This document shows positions 52,978 to 61,643 of a stretch of DNA of 64,000 bases, piece after piece. Source of the stretch: CAZLFQ01 sp964625465 (GTDB lineage Bacteria > Pseudomonadota > Alphaproteobacteria > Rickettsiales > Midichloriaceae); contig CAZVFD010000003.1 in the NCBI GenBank assembly GCA_964625465.1, positions 1 to 64,000 of the forward strand, read 5' to 3'. A program made the translations under genes and the position numbers. The notes below the pieces were generated by a model, which made no database searches, was not told the origin of the DNA, and worked only from the letters and a program-made list of their open reading frames with translations. Positions within the stretch are counted from its first letter, which is position 1. Every line of letters begins with the position of its first letter.

Positions 52978-54631
52978 ATGGATTTTTTTGATGAGAAGTT
53001 TGTTGACGCTGCTTCTGCGGGTGACACTAGAAAGATGGAGAGTATATGGAATTGGGTCAGTACGCCATTTAACCCTAATTATTGCGACCCAATTTCAGTT
53101 CATAAGCTAGATAAATTGGGTATATTTGCAATTTTTTCAGAAGGAATTCAAGACGCGTTCGTGGCTTCAGCATGGTTTGGCCATACCGAGACAATGCTAA
53201 AGATTTGGGAGTTAGCTAAAGATAAGATTGAAGATGATTATATAGGAGAAGCATTTAAGTATTCGGCAGGGGATGGTCATACAGAGATACTGCTAAAGAT
53301 TTGGGAGTTAGCTAAAGATAAGATTGAAGATGATTATATAGGAGANNNNNNNNNNNNNNNNNNNNNNNNNNNNNNNNNNNNNNNNNNNNNNNNNNNNNNN
53401 NNNNNNNNNNNNNNNNNNNNNNNNNNNNNNNNNNNNNNNNNNNNNGGATGGTCATACAGAGATACTGCTAAAGATTTGGGAGTTAGCTAAAGATAAGATT
53501 TCAAATAAGAAAATAGAAGAAGCGTTTGAGTATTTAGAAGACGAAGGCAATACTGAGATCATTCGGAAGATTAGGGCCGAAAGACATGGCGATAAAAGTT
53601 ATAACGCATACGATGCAGATCAATGCAACCTTGAGATAAAACAGCTAAAAGAAAAAGGTCATAAGTTCTTTCAAGATTTAAAAAGTTGTCCCAGTGGAGG
53701 GGATTCTTTGTTGCAGGGTCAATATGTTAGTAAAAAAACTAGCGAAGCTGTTGCTAAATGCAATCACAATGCTTTAACCAAAGATGTTGTGGCGGCAAAA
53801 GATATCCCTCTAACGACGCATCATATATGGCTAACTAATCCTGAAAACCCTAAGGAATTATCAGATCATATGTTAGCTTGGGCCAAGAAGAGCGCAGCAG
53901 TTTTATCTGGAAATGCTAATTGGAAAAATATTTTTTGGGTAAATGAGAAAAAATTAATTCCAAATACAGTTAAAGAATTGGAGAAAGTTGGTTGCCTATT
54001 TAAGGAAATATATGAGCTCGGACCGCTGCAGCTGGAAAGAGAATACTCATCAGCAATGAGTGCAAGTAAATTTGGTTTAGCGAGTGACATACTTAGATAT
54101 GAAATACTTGATAAGTTGGGCGGCCTATATTTTGATACCGACTACGACTTATTAGCTGACCCTTATAAACTTCATGGGCAAGTTGATTTCTATACTGGTA
54201 TAGAACCATTTGGAAAATTTAAAGCTGGTAATGCCATTATTGGAGCCAAACCAAACCATCCAATAATCAAGAATATGATGGAGCACATTAAGCAATGGAC
54301 TGATCAAAACACAGCGCCCAAGTTCCTGAAAGATTGCTCTAATTTTGACCAGACAATTTATATAACCGGACCATTTGGGTTCACAAAAGCATATTTAGAA
54401 CATAGCAATGTTGAGAACAACATTGATGTTGTTCTTCAGCCTAGTTCGATTTACTCAATGCACTATCAACACAATGGTGGAGCTAATTTTAACCCACGCG
54501 ATAAGGTAATTGATCACCTGGATTGCAAAGAATATTGCACACCAATGAACGCCAATAATGAAGAATTAGCGCTGGGTTACCACTACTGGGCCAACGCTTG
54601 GGCAAAAAGTGAATTTGGAAGCCATGGGTAG
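52978..54631 (+). CDS. Repeat-containing Gly_transf_sug (TcdA/TcdB-like) glycosyltransferase, broken by an N gap
   Basis: One gene split by 100 N at 53346-53445. The start at 52978 has an AGGG site six bases upstream, better placed than for the ATG at 52972. The N-terminal part has near-identical 32-residue helical repeats (pattern GHTEILLKIWELAKDKI ... EAFKYSAGD). After the gap the frame resumes at 53447 with the same repeat and runs to the stop at 54631. The C-terminal part is a glycosyltransferase: THHIWLTNPENPKELSDHM, FGLASDILRYEILDKLGG and the DXD motif YFDTDYD. No signal peptide. It resembles toxin-type transferases that modify host proteins, and is a candidate effector. Confidence 0.85.
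53179..53545 (+). repeat. 96-base tandem repeat array in the glycosyltransferase gene
   Basis: Unit one 53179-53274, unit two 53275 into the N gap, a last unit 53450-53545. Units one and two are nearly identical in bases, differing by only a few positions. The sequence on both sides of the gap implies a missing piece of 21 bases plus a whole number of 96-base units. The last unit diverges at its end. The array encodes the 32-residue helical repeats. Confidence 0.9.
53346..53445. other. Assembly gap (100 N) in a tandem repeat
   Basis: Exactly 100 N, a conventional placeholder. Read literally it shifts the frame and gives a false early stop; in reality the frame is kept for any missing length of 21 + 96n bases. 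Confidence 0.98.
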
Positions 54632-54662
54632 GGCTAGAAGTTGGTTGTTGGAAGGGTATAAG

Positions 54663-54702
54663 TTGACATAACCCTGAAGCGTTGGTACAATCACGGGTTA
54701 TG
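54663..54702 (+). promoter_or_regulatory. Consensus promoter overlapped by an inverted repeat, upstream of the amino-acid permease
   Basis: -35 TTGACA (54663-54668, perfect), 17-base spacer, -10 TACAAT (54686-54691). A perfect 8-base inverted repeat CATAACCC / GGGTTATG (54667-54674 and 54695-54702) brackets the -10 and covers the expected start, so a repressor site is likely. Transcript start near 54698. Confidence 0.6.
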
Positions 54703-54719
54703 AATACATAGTAATTAAT

Positions 54720-54758
54720 ATGTCAGCTGCGATGATCGTAATCATGAAAAAATCTTGA
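54720..54758 (+). CDS. Possible 12-residue leader peptide
   Basis: Open frame MSAAMIVIMKKS and stop, inside the leader between the promoter and the permease gene, ending directly before a hairpin with a T-run. Such an arrangement recalls transcription attenuation. There is no clear ribosome site, so it may be chance. Confidence 0.3.
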   Translation: MSAAMIVIMKKS

Positions 54759-54779
54759 AAGGGCTAAGCCCCTGTTTTT
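54759..54779 (+). terminator. Weak terminator-like hairpin in the permease leader
   Basis: GGGC-TAA-GCCC followed by CTGTTTTTC. The stem is short (4 base pairs) but the T-run is good. It either ends a small RNA from the promoter at 54663, acts as an attenuator for the permease, or ends the glycosyltransferase transcript. Confidence 0.4.
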
Positions 54780-54828
54780 CACGCATCCCAATCTTAGAGT
54801 TTTATTTCCAAATTTTTTAAATATTCAT

Positions 54829-56106
54829 ATGCAACAGAAAATCGGTCTTTGGCCATTAACCTCTCTAGTCACTGGAAGTCTTGTTGGCTCTGGTGTATTT
54901 TTACTACCCGCGACACTTGCCCCATTTGGAACTGTAAGTTTACTGGGTTGGATACTAACTTCAATTGGCGCAATTCTTTTAGCATTTGTTTTTGCTGAAC
55001 TCGCTTCAAGATATAACGCGAAAAACGGCGGTCCTTATGTTTACGCACGCGAAGCATTTGGAAAAGATGCAGGATACTTCATATGCTGGGGTTACTGGAC
55101 TCTATCATGGATAGGGAACTCGGCGCTAGTTGTTGGTGCAGTAAGTTATCTCGGAGTAATCTACGGGGAACTTGATAAAAGCACCGCGCTTATACTTGAG
55201 CTTTCAATTTTATTTGCCGTAATGTCATTTAACTTAATGAGCATTAAAACTACTGGTATGGGGGAATTGATAATTACTGTAGTGAAAGTTGTGCCATTAT
55301 TGATCCTTCCAATTATTGGGTTGGCATATATAGATCTTGCAAATTTCTCTACACTTAATCCCTCTGGAAAACCATTTATGGAATCTTTAAATTCGGTAGC
55401 GTTTTTAACATTATGGGCGTACATAGGTTTAGAGACAGGAACGGTGCCATCTGGGCAAGTTATCAATGCTAAAAAGAATGTCCCGCTGGCTATCATATTT
55501 GGAACACTAATCGCAGCAGCAGTTTATGTATTGGGTACAGCAGTTGTTATGGGTGTGGTTCCGCATGATCAATTAGTTAAATCAAAAGCGCCATATGCAG
55601 ATGCAGCAGCTATCATTTTTGGTGGTTCTTGGGGAATTCCCGTGGCTATCACTGCAATTATCTCTTGTATAGGAACTCTTAATGCTTGGACATTAGTTGT
55701 GGGAAGAATACCACAAGGTGCGGCTGAGGATGGTTTGTTTCCAAAAATATTTAGAAAAGTGAATAAAGCTGGTACGCCCCAGTTTGGGATTGTCGTTTCT
55801 TCTTTGCTTTCTGTACCGTTCATTATTATGTCTTTAGAAGAAAACCTAACAGCACAGTTTAATACAATTATTGATATTGCGGTTTCATCAATCCTCATAG
55901 TTTATGTTGTGTGTGTTTTGTCGTATTTCAAATTGCTCATCAAAGCAAACGCACTGACAGGTATGAAATTTACAATTGGCATATTAGCTTTGATTTTCTC
56001 ACTTTGGACACTTTGGGCAGCTAGCTTAAAAATGGTTTGCCTATCGATCGTTCTTTATGTTCTTGGCGTGCCGATGTATATGATGATGAAGCTTAGAAAA
56101 AAGTAG
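54829..56106 (+). CDS. APC-superfamily amino-acid permease, AdiC/PotE-like
   Basis: 425-residue inner-membrane transporter with about 12 TMs, of the APC amino acid/polyamine family. TM1 has the unwound substrate-binding motif LVTGSLVGSGVFLLPATLAP (GSG), TM6 has the LWAYIGLETGTVPSG segment, and GTLNAWTLVVGRIPQGAAEDGLFP lies in TM8-loop as in AdiC-type antiporters. Import of, or exchange for, host amino acids is likely; the substrate cannot be told. It follows a 197-base leader with a consensus promoter. Confidence 0.9.
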   Translation: MQQKIGLWPLTSLVTGSLVGSGVFLLPATLAPFGTVSLLGWILTSIGAILLAFVFAELASRYNAKNGGPYVYAREAFGKDAGYFICWGYWTLSWIGNSALVVGAVSYLGVIYGELDKSTALILELSILFAVMSFNLMSIKTTGMGELIITVVKVVPLLILPIIGLAYIDLANFSTLNPSGKPFMESLNSVAFLTLWAYIGLETGTVPSGQVINAKKNVPLAIIFGTLIAAAVYVLGTAVVMGVVPHDQLVKSKAPYADAAAIIFGGSWGIPVAITAIISCIGTLNAWTLVVGRIPQGAAEDGLFPKIFRKVNKAGTPQFGIVVSSLLSVPFIIMSLEENLTAQFNTIIDIAVSSILIVYVVCVLSYFKLLIKANALTGMKFTIGILALIFSLWTLWAASLKMVCLSIVLYVLGVPMYMMMKLRKK

Positions 56107-56149
56107 TTATACTGTCGGAAGTGTTTACTAGTTGCTGGGAGGAGGAATT

Positions 56150-58294
56150 ATGTTAGGGGACCGATCTGAAATGCAACAATTAACTGATTCTATTTCAAGT
56201 GGTGAAACTGACGATGTCTTGATAGATCTAATCAACAATGCTTCTAAAAGTGTACTAAGTCAACAAGTAGAGGGAGGTGGTTTTGAGTATTCCATTCTTA
56301 CAGAACTACTTATATATGGAAAAGAAAAAGCATTCTGGCATCTGGAAAAAAAAGTTGGTTTAGGCTTGCTTGTTGAAAAACCTCTATTAGGTGCAATGGA
56401 GGATCCGCTTTGCAGGTGGAGTGATATTGCAAAGCTTCCTACAGAGGCTGATAGGGTTATTGCTCAATTAAGAAGAAAAGAAAAAATCCACTCAATTCTG
56501 ACAGGCATTGCCTACCATACTTATTTTGAAGAAAGAGCGTGGAATCGATATGAAACTTTGTTGTTCTATGCAGTATATTTTGGTCATACGTGTTTGGTCA
56601 GGGGTATATCAGAGCTAGGAATATTTTTACACAAAGAAGCGTCTCGCCATTGTTCTCCAGTAATGTTGGCTGTGAGTAATCAGCATACTGTATCTATGTT
56701 TAAATGTTTGGATGGGGATTTAGTAAAGTACGACAGGCTTAACAATTTACTGCACAGGAGAGAATATTTTAGCGAAGCACTGAAGCTTATCAAAGACTAT
56801 GAGAGCCAGTACAAATCAAGTCTAAAAAATGAGGCCTCAACTCAAATCAACCTCATTAATGCTCTTAAAAATATATTGGTCATTTTGAACGATTTATTTC
56901 GTGAGGAGAATAAGTATAGAAACCCTGTAATAGAATTGAGTTTGGATGATTCAGAAGCAGAGCAGTTGAGTCAGCGAGTCACTTTATACGAATTTGCTGA
57001 GCATATAGTAATTTTTGATAGAATATTGAAAGATAAGCAGTTGCTGATGCTTTTAGTTAAATCAATTACTAAACTTCTACCTAGACACGCTCTTGAAAGT
57101 ATTGAAATTTTTGAAATAACGCCTGCTTGTAAAGAGTTCTTGGAGGACTGTATTGCAGAAAAAAGGCAGTTGGGTTGCACAGCTAGTTTAACATCATCTT
57201 CAAACAGCAGAGTAGCTGTAGCAGAATCAGAAGAAGAACCAGAAGAAGCGCATAGAGATTATTCAGCTAGCCCATATACAGTTCTAAAGCCGCCAACAAT
57301 GCCATCTGGTTATTATAATTTAGGTGGGGCAGTGCCAACTATGGACGACATAGAGAGAATGGAGGAATACAATTCATTGAGGCAAGTTGCCGCTCAAAGA
57401 CTATACAATAATTTGATTGAGGCTGTGAATAATGGATTATTCCGAATCTGCCTAACTTGGGACATGGCTTCTTTAGATAGTTTAATAAATGATATAATTC
57501 TTTTTAAAAGAACACTTGAGGAGTTACTAATTGCAGAAAAATTAATGGAGCTGCCAAAACTTAAAAATACCGATTTTCTAAAAAGATTGCAGTTCTGGTG
57601 TTCCTTCAGGAACGATGTAGGGAAGTTAGATAAAGAGCAGCCTTTAGACAGACTAATTCTTTACCTTATAAAGATAAATGTCGAAACCCCAAAAACTTAT
57701 TACTTAAATAATGTCACTTCACGTTCTTTGAATAATGAGCAAAAGCAGGTTTATTTTGAAATAAAAAGAGCAATTATAGCTTTAAAAGGAAGTTGTAGTT
57801 TGCCAGAACCTAGTTTTGTTCCGGGACAAGGAGTGGCATATAAAATGATAACTTTCGCGGAGCTGAACTTGCCAAACGATAGGAGATTTGTTGGTAGATT
57901 TGCGATGGGTTGCGTGTTTGAGAATACAGTTATACTTACATATTGGCATTCATGGCTTAAGGATGCGGCATCTAAAAATGAAACTTCAAAAAAGATGCTG
58001 CACATATTAATGCAGAATGAAATTGAAACCGCATTTCAAGACTGTATGTTTTCAGGTTTATTTGCAGCGTGGAAAACTCAAATGCCTGAGTCAAAAATAG
58101 TAAAATGGGTCTCAAGTACAGCGACATATCTAGATGATAAATTTGGTACAATGGTTTGTGATATTGTCTATGACATAGAACTCTTAGTGAAGCACTTACC
58201 AAGCCAGAAAAATGAGCAAATCCGAAGATGTCAGAGTAACCTAGAAGATGTATTTAAAAACTTATCCCTTAAAATTACAGTACCAAGCCTCTAG
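56150..58294 (+). CDS. Unrecognised 714-residue protein, possible effector
   Basis: The start at 56150 (MLGDRSEMQQL) follows a strong GGAGGAGG site; an upstream ATG would place that site inside the gene. The protein is predicted largely helical, without signal peptide or TM. Residues about 130-190 (ETLLFYAVYFGHTCLVRGISELGIFLH, then SPVMLAVSNQHTVSMFKCLDGD) resemble two degenerate ankyrin repeats. An acidic low-complexity stretch (SEEEPEEAHRD) lies near 365. The C-terminal half has no recognised domain. The stop overlaps the csaA stop by 4 bases on the opposite strand. Host-interaction function is a guess from context. Confidence 0.75.
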   Translation: MLGDRSEMQQLTDSISSGETDDVLIDLINNASKSVLSQQVEGGGFEYSILTELLIYGKEKAFWHLEKKVGLGLLVEKPLLGAMEDPLCRWSDIAKLPTEADRVIAQLRRKEKIHSILTGIAYHTYFEERAWNRYETLLFYAVYFGHTCLVRGISELGIFLHKEASRHCSPVMLAVSNQHTVSMFKCLDGDLVKYDRLNNLLHRREYFSEALKLIKDYESQYKSSLKNEASTQINLINALKNILVILNDLFREENKYRNPVIELSLDDSEAEQLSQRVTLYEFAEHIVIFDRILKDKQLLMLLVKSITKLLPRHALESIEIFEITPACKEFLEDCIAEKRQLGCTASLTSSSNSRVAVAESEEEPEEAHRDYSASPYTVLKPPTMPSGYYNLGGAVPTMDDIERMEEYNSLRQVAAQRLYNNLIEAVNNGLFRICLTWDMASLDSLINDIILFKRTLEELLIAEKLMELPKLKNTDFLKRLQFWCSFRNDVGKLDKEQPLDRLILYLIKINVETPKTYYLNNVTSRSLNNEQKQVYFEIKRAIIALKGSCSLPEPSFVPGQGVAYKMITFAELNLPNDRRFVGRFAMGCVFENTVILTYWHSWLKDAASKNETSKKMLHILMQNEIETAFQDCMFSGLFAAWKTQMPESKIVKWVSSTATYLDDKFGTMVCDIVYDIELLVKHLPSQKNEQIRRCQSNLEDVFKNLSLKITVPSL

Positions 58295-58626
58295 CAGAGC
58301 TTCATACCATTCGGTACTTTTGGGTCGGTAGTTACAAGACAAATTGCATCATTTTTATCAGAGAAACCAACTAATAAGAATTGCGACATAAATCCTGCGA
58401 TGTTTCGTTCTCCTAGATTCACGCACCCCACTACTGAACGACCTATTAAAGAGTCGGGGGTGTAGTGGACGGTTACTTGTGCAGATGTTTGCAGTACGCC
58501 AATCTCAGCTCCAAAATCTACCCACACTTTGTAAGCAGGTTTTTTTGCGCGAGGGAACTCTTCAACCTTTGTAACTGTTCCAGATCTAAGTTCAACTTTC
58601 GCAAAATCATCATAGCTAATTGTCAT
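58291..58626 (-). CDS. csaA: tRNA-binding protein CsaA
   Basis: 111-residue OB-fold protein homologous to the tRNA-binding domain of PheT and MetRS and described as a chaperone linked to protein export. The family pattern is seen in DFAKVELRSGTVTKVEEFPRAKKPAYKVWVDFG, QTSAQVTVHY, GRSVVGCVNLGERNIAGFMSQFLLVGF and a PNGMKL end. Likely a homodimer in the cytoplasm. Convergent with the 714-residue protein gene; divergent from the CPBP protease. Confidence 0.92.
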   Translation of the reverse strand: MTISYDDFAKVELRSGTVTKVEEFPRAKKPAYKVWVDFGAEIGVLQTSAQVTVHYTPDSLIGRSVVGCVNLGERNIAGFMSQFLLVGFSDKNDAICLVTTDPKVPNGMKLC

Positions 58627-58695
58627 AAAAAGCCTTTTTAAATTGTGGAGAAACTTATATCATATGTTTCCAGCAATATATAATGGTTTTCTCAT

Positions 58696-59523
58696 ATGAA
58701 TATAGCATATGACTTTCTTTTAGGTACTGTAGTCTGTGCCTTGCTGTTAAGGCGTGGTGATGTAACGTTGATGGCGCTATCTGCAGCAATCGCACTGGCT
58801 TTGCATTCTAATGTTATAGATGTCTTGGGGGTATCATCCCTAGCAGTTCTTGCTTGCTCAGCGTATTTTTCTTTCCATAATAAAAAGTACCAAGCATTGG
58901 CATTGCCAATTATGATTGGTTTGATTGCTGGAATTCTGTTTCATAAGATTCCCGGATTTCACAATACTCTTGCTTTAGATGAAGTCAGATTCTCCAAGGC
59001 CTCAGCTCAGTACTCCATGTATCTCAATTTTGATAAGGTAGCTGCTGGGTTAATAATTTTTGCAATTGGAGGTCTTGCTGCGGCTGAAAAATTACCAAAT
59101 TTTAAGTCGATTTTGGATACCATAGCAATTCTCATTTTGGCAATACTTGTAATTATGATTCCTGCTAGATGTAGTGGACATGTGCTCATTGATGCTAAAA
59201 TTCCTGAACACTTTTGGATATGGTCGTTGAATAATTTCTTCTTTGTAAGCTTCGCTGAAGAGGTGATTTTCAGAGGCTTTATACAACGTAAGCTAACCGC
59301 AGATCTAAAGTTAGATCCATTTTTTGCAATTGCTATTTCTTCGATAATTTTTGGTTTAGCTCATTTCAAAGGTGGAGTGACGTATATCACGTTATCCGCA
59401 GTGTGTGGTGTCTTCTATGGATTTGCTTATTATAAAACTAATAGGATTTTATGTGCGATGTTAGTGCATTTTGGACTTAACCTAACCCACTTTTTATTTT
59501 TTACATATCCGTTTGCTAAATAA
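58696..59523 (+). CDS. CPBP-family intramembrane metalloprotease
   Basis: 275-residue membrane protein with about eight hydrophobic segments. The CPBP/CAAX-like motifs lie in the last 100 residues: EEVIFRGFI (EExxxR) near residue 190, IIFGLAHFKGG (FxxxH) and MLVHFGLNLTHF (HxxxN). In bacteria such proteases serve immunity to peptides, or membrane protein processing. It is monocistronic between csaA and an FkbM gene. The substrate is unknown. Confidence 0.88.
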   Translation: MNIAYDFLLGTVVCALLLRRGDVTLMALSAAIALALHSNVIDVLGVSSLAVLACSAYFSFHNKKYQALALPIMIGLIAGILFHKIPGFHNTLALDEVRFSKASAQYSMYLNFDKVAAGLIIFAIGGLAAAEKLPNFKSILDTIAILILAILVIMIPARCSGHVLIDAKIPEHFWIWSLNNFFFVSFAEEVIFRGFIQRKLTADLKLDPFFAIAISSIIFGLAHFKGGVTYITLSAVCGVFYGFAYYKTNRILCAMLVHFGLNLTHFLFFTYPFAK

Positions 59524-59621
59524 ATTTACCTTCAAATTTCTGTATATGTACTGAGCGATAATTTGCTGTGTAAGGTTTATGCATTGGAATTAAAATCTGG
59601 TTGCTAGAGAAACGGTTTAAA

Positions 59622-60518
59622 TTATCTTTCATGTGAGAATACACAACGTTGTATATTCTCGAAATTTTGCTTCAGATGTTGGCTTTCGTTTCTTAAGTAA
59701 TATCGGTTTAATTTGTCAGTGAATTGAAAGGAGTAATTATTATTTAGTATGATTGATTCCCATTCTTGATGTGAGGGTGTATATGTAGATGGAATAGTGG
59801 CTTCAATTACCAAAACTTCCGGCCGAAATTTTTCTAGATCTAGACCCTTTAACACGTTTTTTTCAAAGCCCTCAACATCAATTTTTAGGAAATTAATGGT
59901 TTGAATTGGGTGTTGTCCAAGGATGAAATTTAAGGTGGTTACAGGAATTTTAAAGACTTTAATTTGAAAGCCTTTTTTGCTTGCTGTGTCTTTGATGTTA
60001 GGGTTGAATGTCGAATAAACAGAAGGTTCTTTTTCGCTTCTGTCATATATTTGGTAAAATTCTAGCTCAGCATTTTTATCAGATATGCCAACATTTAAAT
60101 TTATATCATTTGGCCTAGAGGACTCTAGCAGCTCATACATATGTGGTAGTGGTTCTATATTTATACCACTCCACCCTTTTAAGTAAAAATGCTTTGTGAC
60201 AGAAAGATAATCAGGATCTGAAGCGCCAACGTCAATGTAAGTGCCTTTATGTACATCTTTGAATACATTAGACAGTACATAATCTTCATAAAATTGACTA
60301 TAGAGATTTGTATTGCCTTCAAATTTTGTAAGTGGACACTGGCCTCGAATTACCATGAAGTAAAATGGAAATTTGGGGATGATTAAAGAAACAAGTAAAC
60401 TTATAGTAAAAAAGATTGTTACCCTGAGAAAAAATTTTCCTAAAAAAGGGGTTTTTGGTTTGTTATTCTCAAGCCAGCCGCTTATTCTATTGTATATAGT
60501 ACAGAAAAAGTCTTTCAT
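59622..60518 (-). CDS. FkbM-family methyltransferase with N-terminal membrane anchor
   Basis: 298 residues from the ATG at 60518, which follows a GGAG site; the upstream start is less suitable. An N-terminal TM (about 27-50) precedes the methyltransferase region: SQFYEDYVLSNVF, motif I GTYIDVGASDPDYLS, GINIEPLPHMYELL, and INFLKIDVEGFEKNVLKGLD, characteristic of FkbM. These enzymes O-methylate sugars or polyketides; here a surface glycan is possible. Its start overlaps a small upstream ORF (ATGA). A palindrome lies near its 3' end. Confidence 0.88.
   Translation of the reverse strand: MKDFFCTIYNRISGWLENNKPKTPFLGKFFLRVTIFFTISLLVSLIIPKFPFYFMVIRGQCPLTKFEGNTNLYSQFYEDYVLSNVFKDVHKGTYIDVGASDPDYLSVTKHFYLKGWSGINIEPLPHMYELLESSRPNDINLNVGISDKNAELEFYQIYDRSEKEPSVYSTFNPNIKDTASKKGFQIKVFKIPVTTLNFILGQHPIQTINFLKIDVEGFEKNVLKGLDLEKFRPEVLVIEATIPSTYTPSHQEWESIILNNNYSFQFTDKLNRYYLRNESQHLKQNFENIQRCVFSHER
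59635..59660. repeat. 26-base near-perfect palindrome at the 3' end of the FkbM gene
   Basis: GAGAATACACAAC followed directly by GTTGTATATTCTC, 12 of 13 pairs matching. It overlaps the last codons of the methyltransferase gene. There is no T-run, so termination is doubtful; a protein-binding dyad or chance is possible. Confidence 0.5.
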
Positions 60519-60649
60519 TTTTTTACTCCTACACAAGTATCTAACTCAACATTTCTACTAAGCGCGCTTTCTAAAATTGTTGCAATGCTAGCTCTGCAAG
60601 TCATACCTTTTAATTTAATATCTTGTGGTTGAATCAATCTATTTTTCAT
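60515..60649 (-). CDS. Small 44-residue ORF coupled to the FkbM gene
   Basis: Open frame starting MKNRLIQPQDIKLKG and ending TCVGVKK, whose stop overlaps the FkbM start as ATGA. The last codons contain the GGAG ribosome site of the FkbM gene. No family recognised and no good ribosome site of its own; it could be a leader peptide or a remnant. The remaining 200 bases up to 60849 show nothing else recognisable. Confidence 0.35.
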   Translation of the reverse strand: MKNRLIQPQDIKLKGMTCRASIATILESALSRNVELDTCVGVKK

Positions 60650-60849
60650 ACAAGTCACTGCTTTTCAAAAAGAATATAAAACTGCGCATAAATTCACAAT
60701 TGTTATTTAGATTGGCAGGAAGTTGGTAATGTATACTCATAGAGTCTTGTAAAAGTCTCGATATAGTTTGATTAGCATTCTATTGAAATTGAGTTGCAAA
60801 ATTCTTTGCCTCAACCCAGACTTATGTTGTGTACAATTTGGGGATGCTG

Positions 60850-61635
60850 ATGATAAACAAAGATTTAGAAGATAGGCGCGGTGAATTCACAAGGCAACTT
60901 TCTATTATTTTGAATGAATTCATGGCTGCCAAGGCGAGCAGGGATACAAATAAGATCAATGCAGCAAAAGTAAAAGTAGACAAGTATCTTTTACAAGAAG
61001 ATGCGGGCAAATTTTTAGACGTTGAAAGTAAAACGTTACTAGAAAATTTAAAACAATACTTTCTGGATATATCAAATGATGAGAAACCTTATAAAGTTTT
61101 TGCGGACATTTTAGTGCAAGTTTTTAGCTCTTATAAAAAGGAAGATATAGATGATCATAAATGTCGGAAACCGAAAGCAATATTGCTGTTCCAAGATATT
61201 GTGGATACTTATTTTCCGAGTATTAAAACAGACGCACTGTATCCAGATACCAATAAACCTTGGCAGAAAGATTTGTTAAAAATGCTTACTAGGGATTTAG
61301 GCTTTGATGAATATAAAAGTCTCCCCCTAAAATACCAAGACGAATTATTTCCGCGAGGAAGGCTGGTTGCTAACCATTTATTTGATTTTTCATTTACTCA
61401 TTATGAGCAAGTAAAACATAGACTTCAGCAAGAAAATGAAAAAGCGCAAGCTGAATTGTTAAAAGCTGTAGAGAATATTACTGCTACCCATTACTCTTCC
61501 GGTGCTGCTGTCGCGGTTGAGCCAGCTCCTGCCCCAAAGGTAAGTATGGCATCAGCTGCATTTGGTAAGGCAGCTGAATACTTAAGAAGAATAAAAGACA
61601 GCCAATCGCAAGGTTCTGCAGTGCAGGATTTGTGA
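60850..61635 (+). CDS. Unrecognised 261-residue helical protein
   Basis: No family recognised. The start at 60850 has a GGGG site six bases upstream, favoured over two upstream in-frame ATGs. The first about 190 residues are charged and helical (for example NLKQYFLDI and VFADILVQVFSSYKKED). A coiled-coil-like stretch follows (about 190-215, QVKHRLQQENEKAQAELLKA), then an Ala/Pro/Val linker (VEPAPAPK) and a short basic end. No signal peptide. Convergent with the HAD gene, 8 bases apart. An effector role is possible but unsupported. Confidence 0.7.
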   Translation: MINKDLEDRRGEFTRQLSIILNEFMAAKASRDTNKINAAKVKVDKYLLQEDAGKFLDVESKTLLENLKQYFLDISNDEKPYKVFADILVQVFSSYKKEDIDDHKCRKPKAILLFQDIVDTYFPSIKTDALYPDTNKPWQKDLLKMLTRDLGFDEYKSLPLKYQDELFPRGRLVANHLFDFSFTHYEQVKHRLQQENEKAQAELLKAVENITATHYSSGAAVAVEPAPAPKVSMASAAFGKAAEYLRRIKDSQSQGSAVQDL

Positions 61636-61643
61636 AATTAGTA

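Noticed and set aside
53446..53490. Apparent short end of the repeat protein after the 100-N gap
   Set aside because: It follows from the arbitrary gap length; the repeat and the glycosyltransferase are in one continuous frame from 53447 to 54631.
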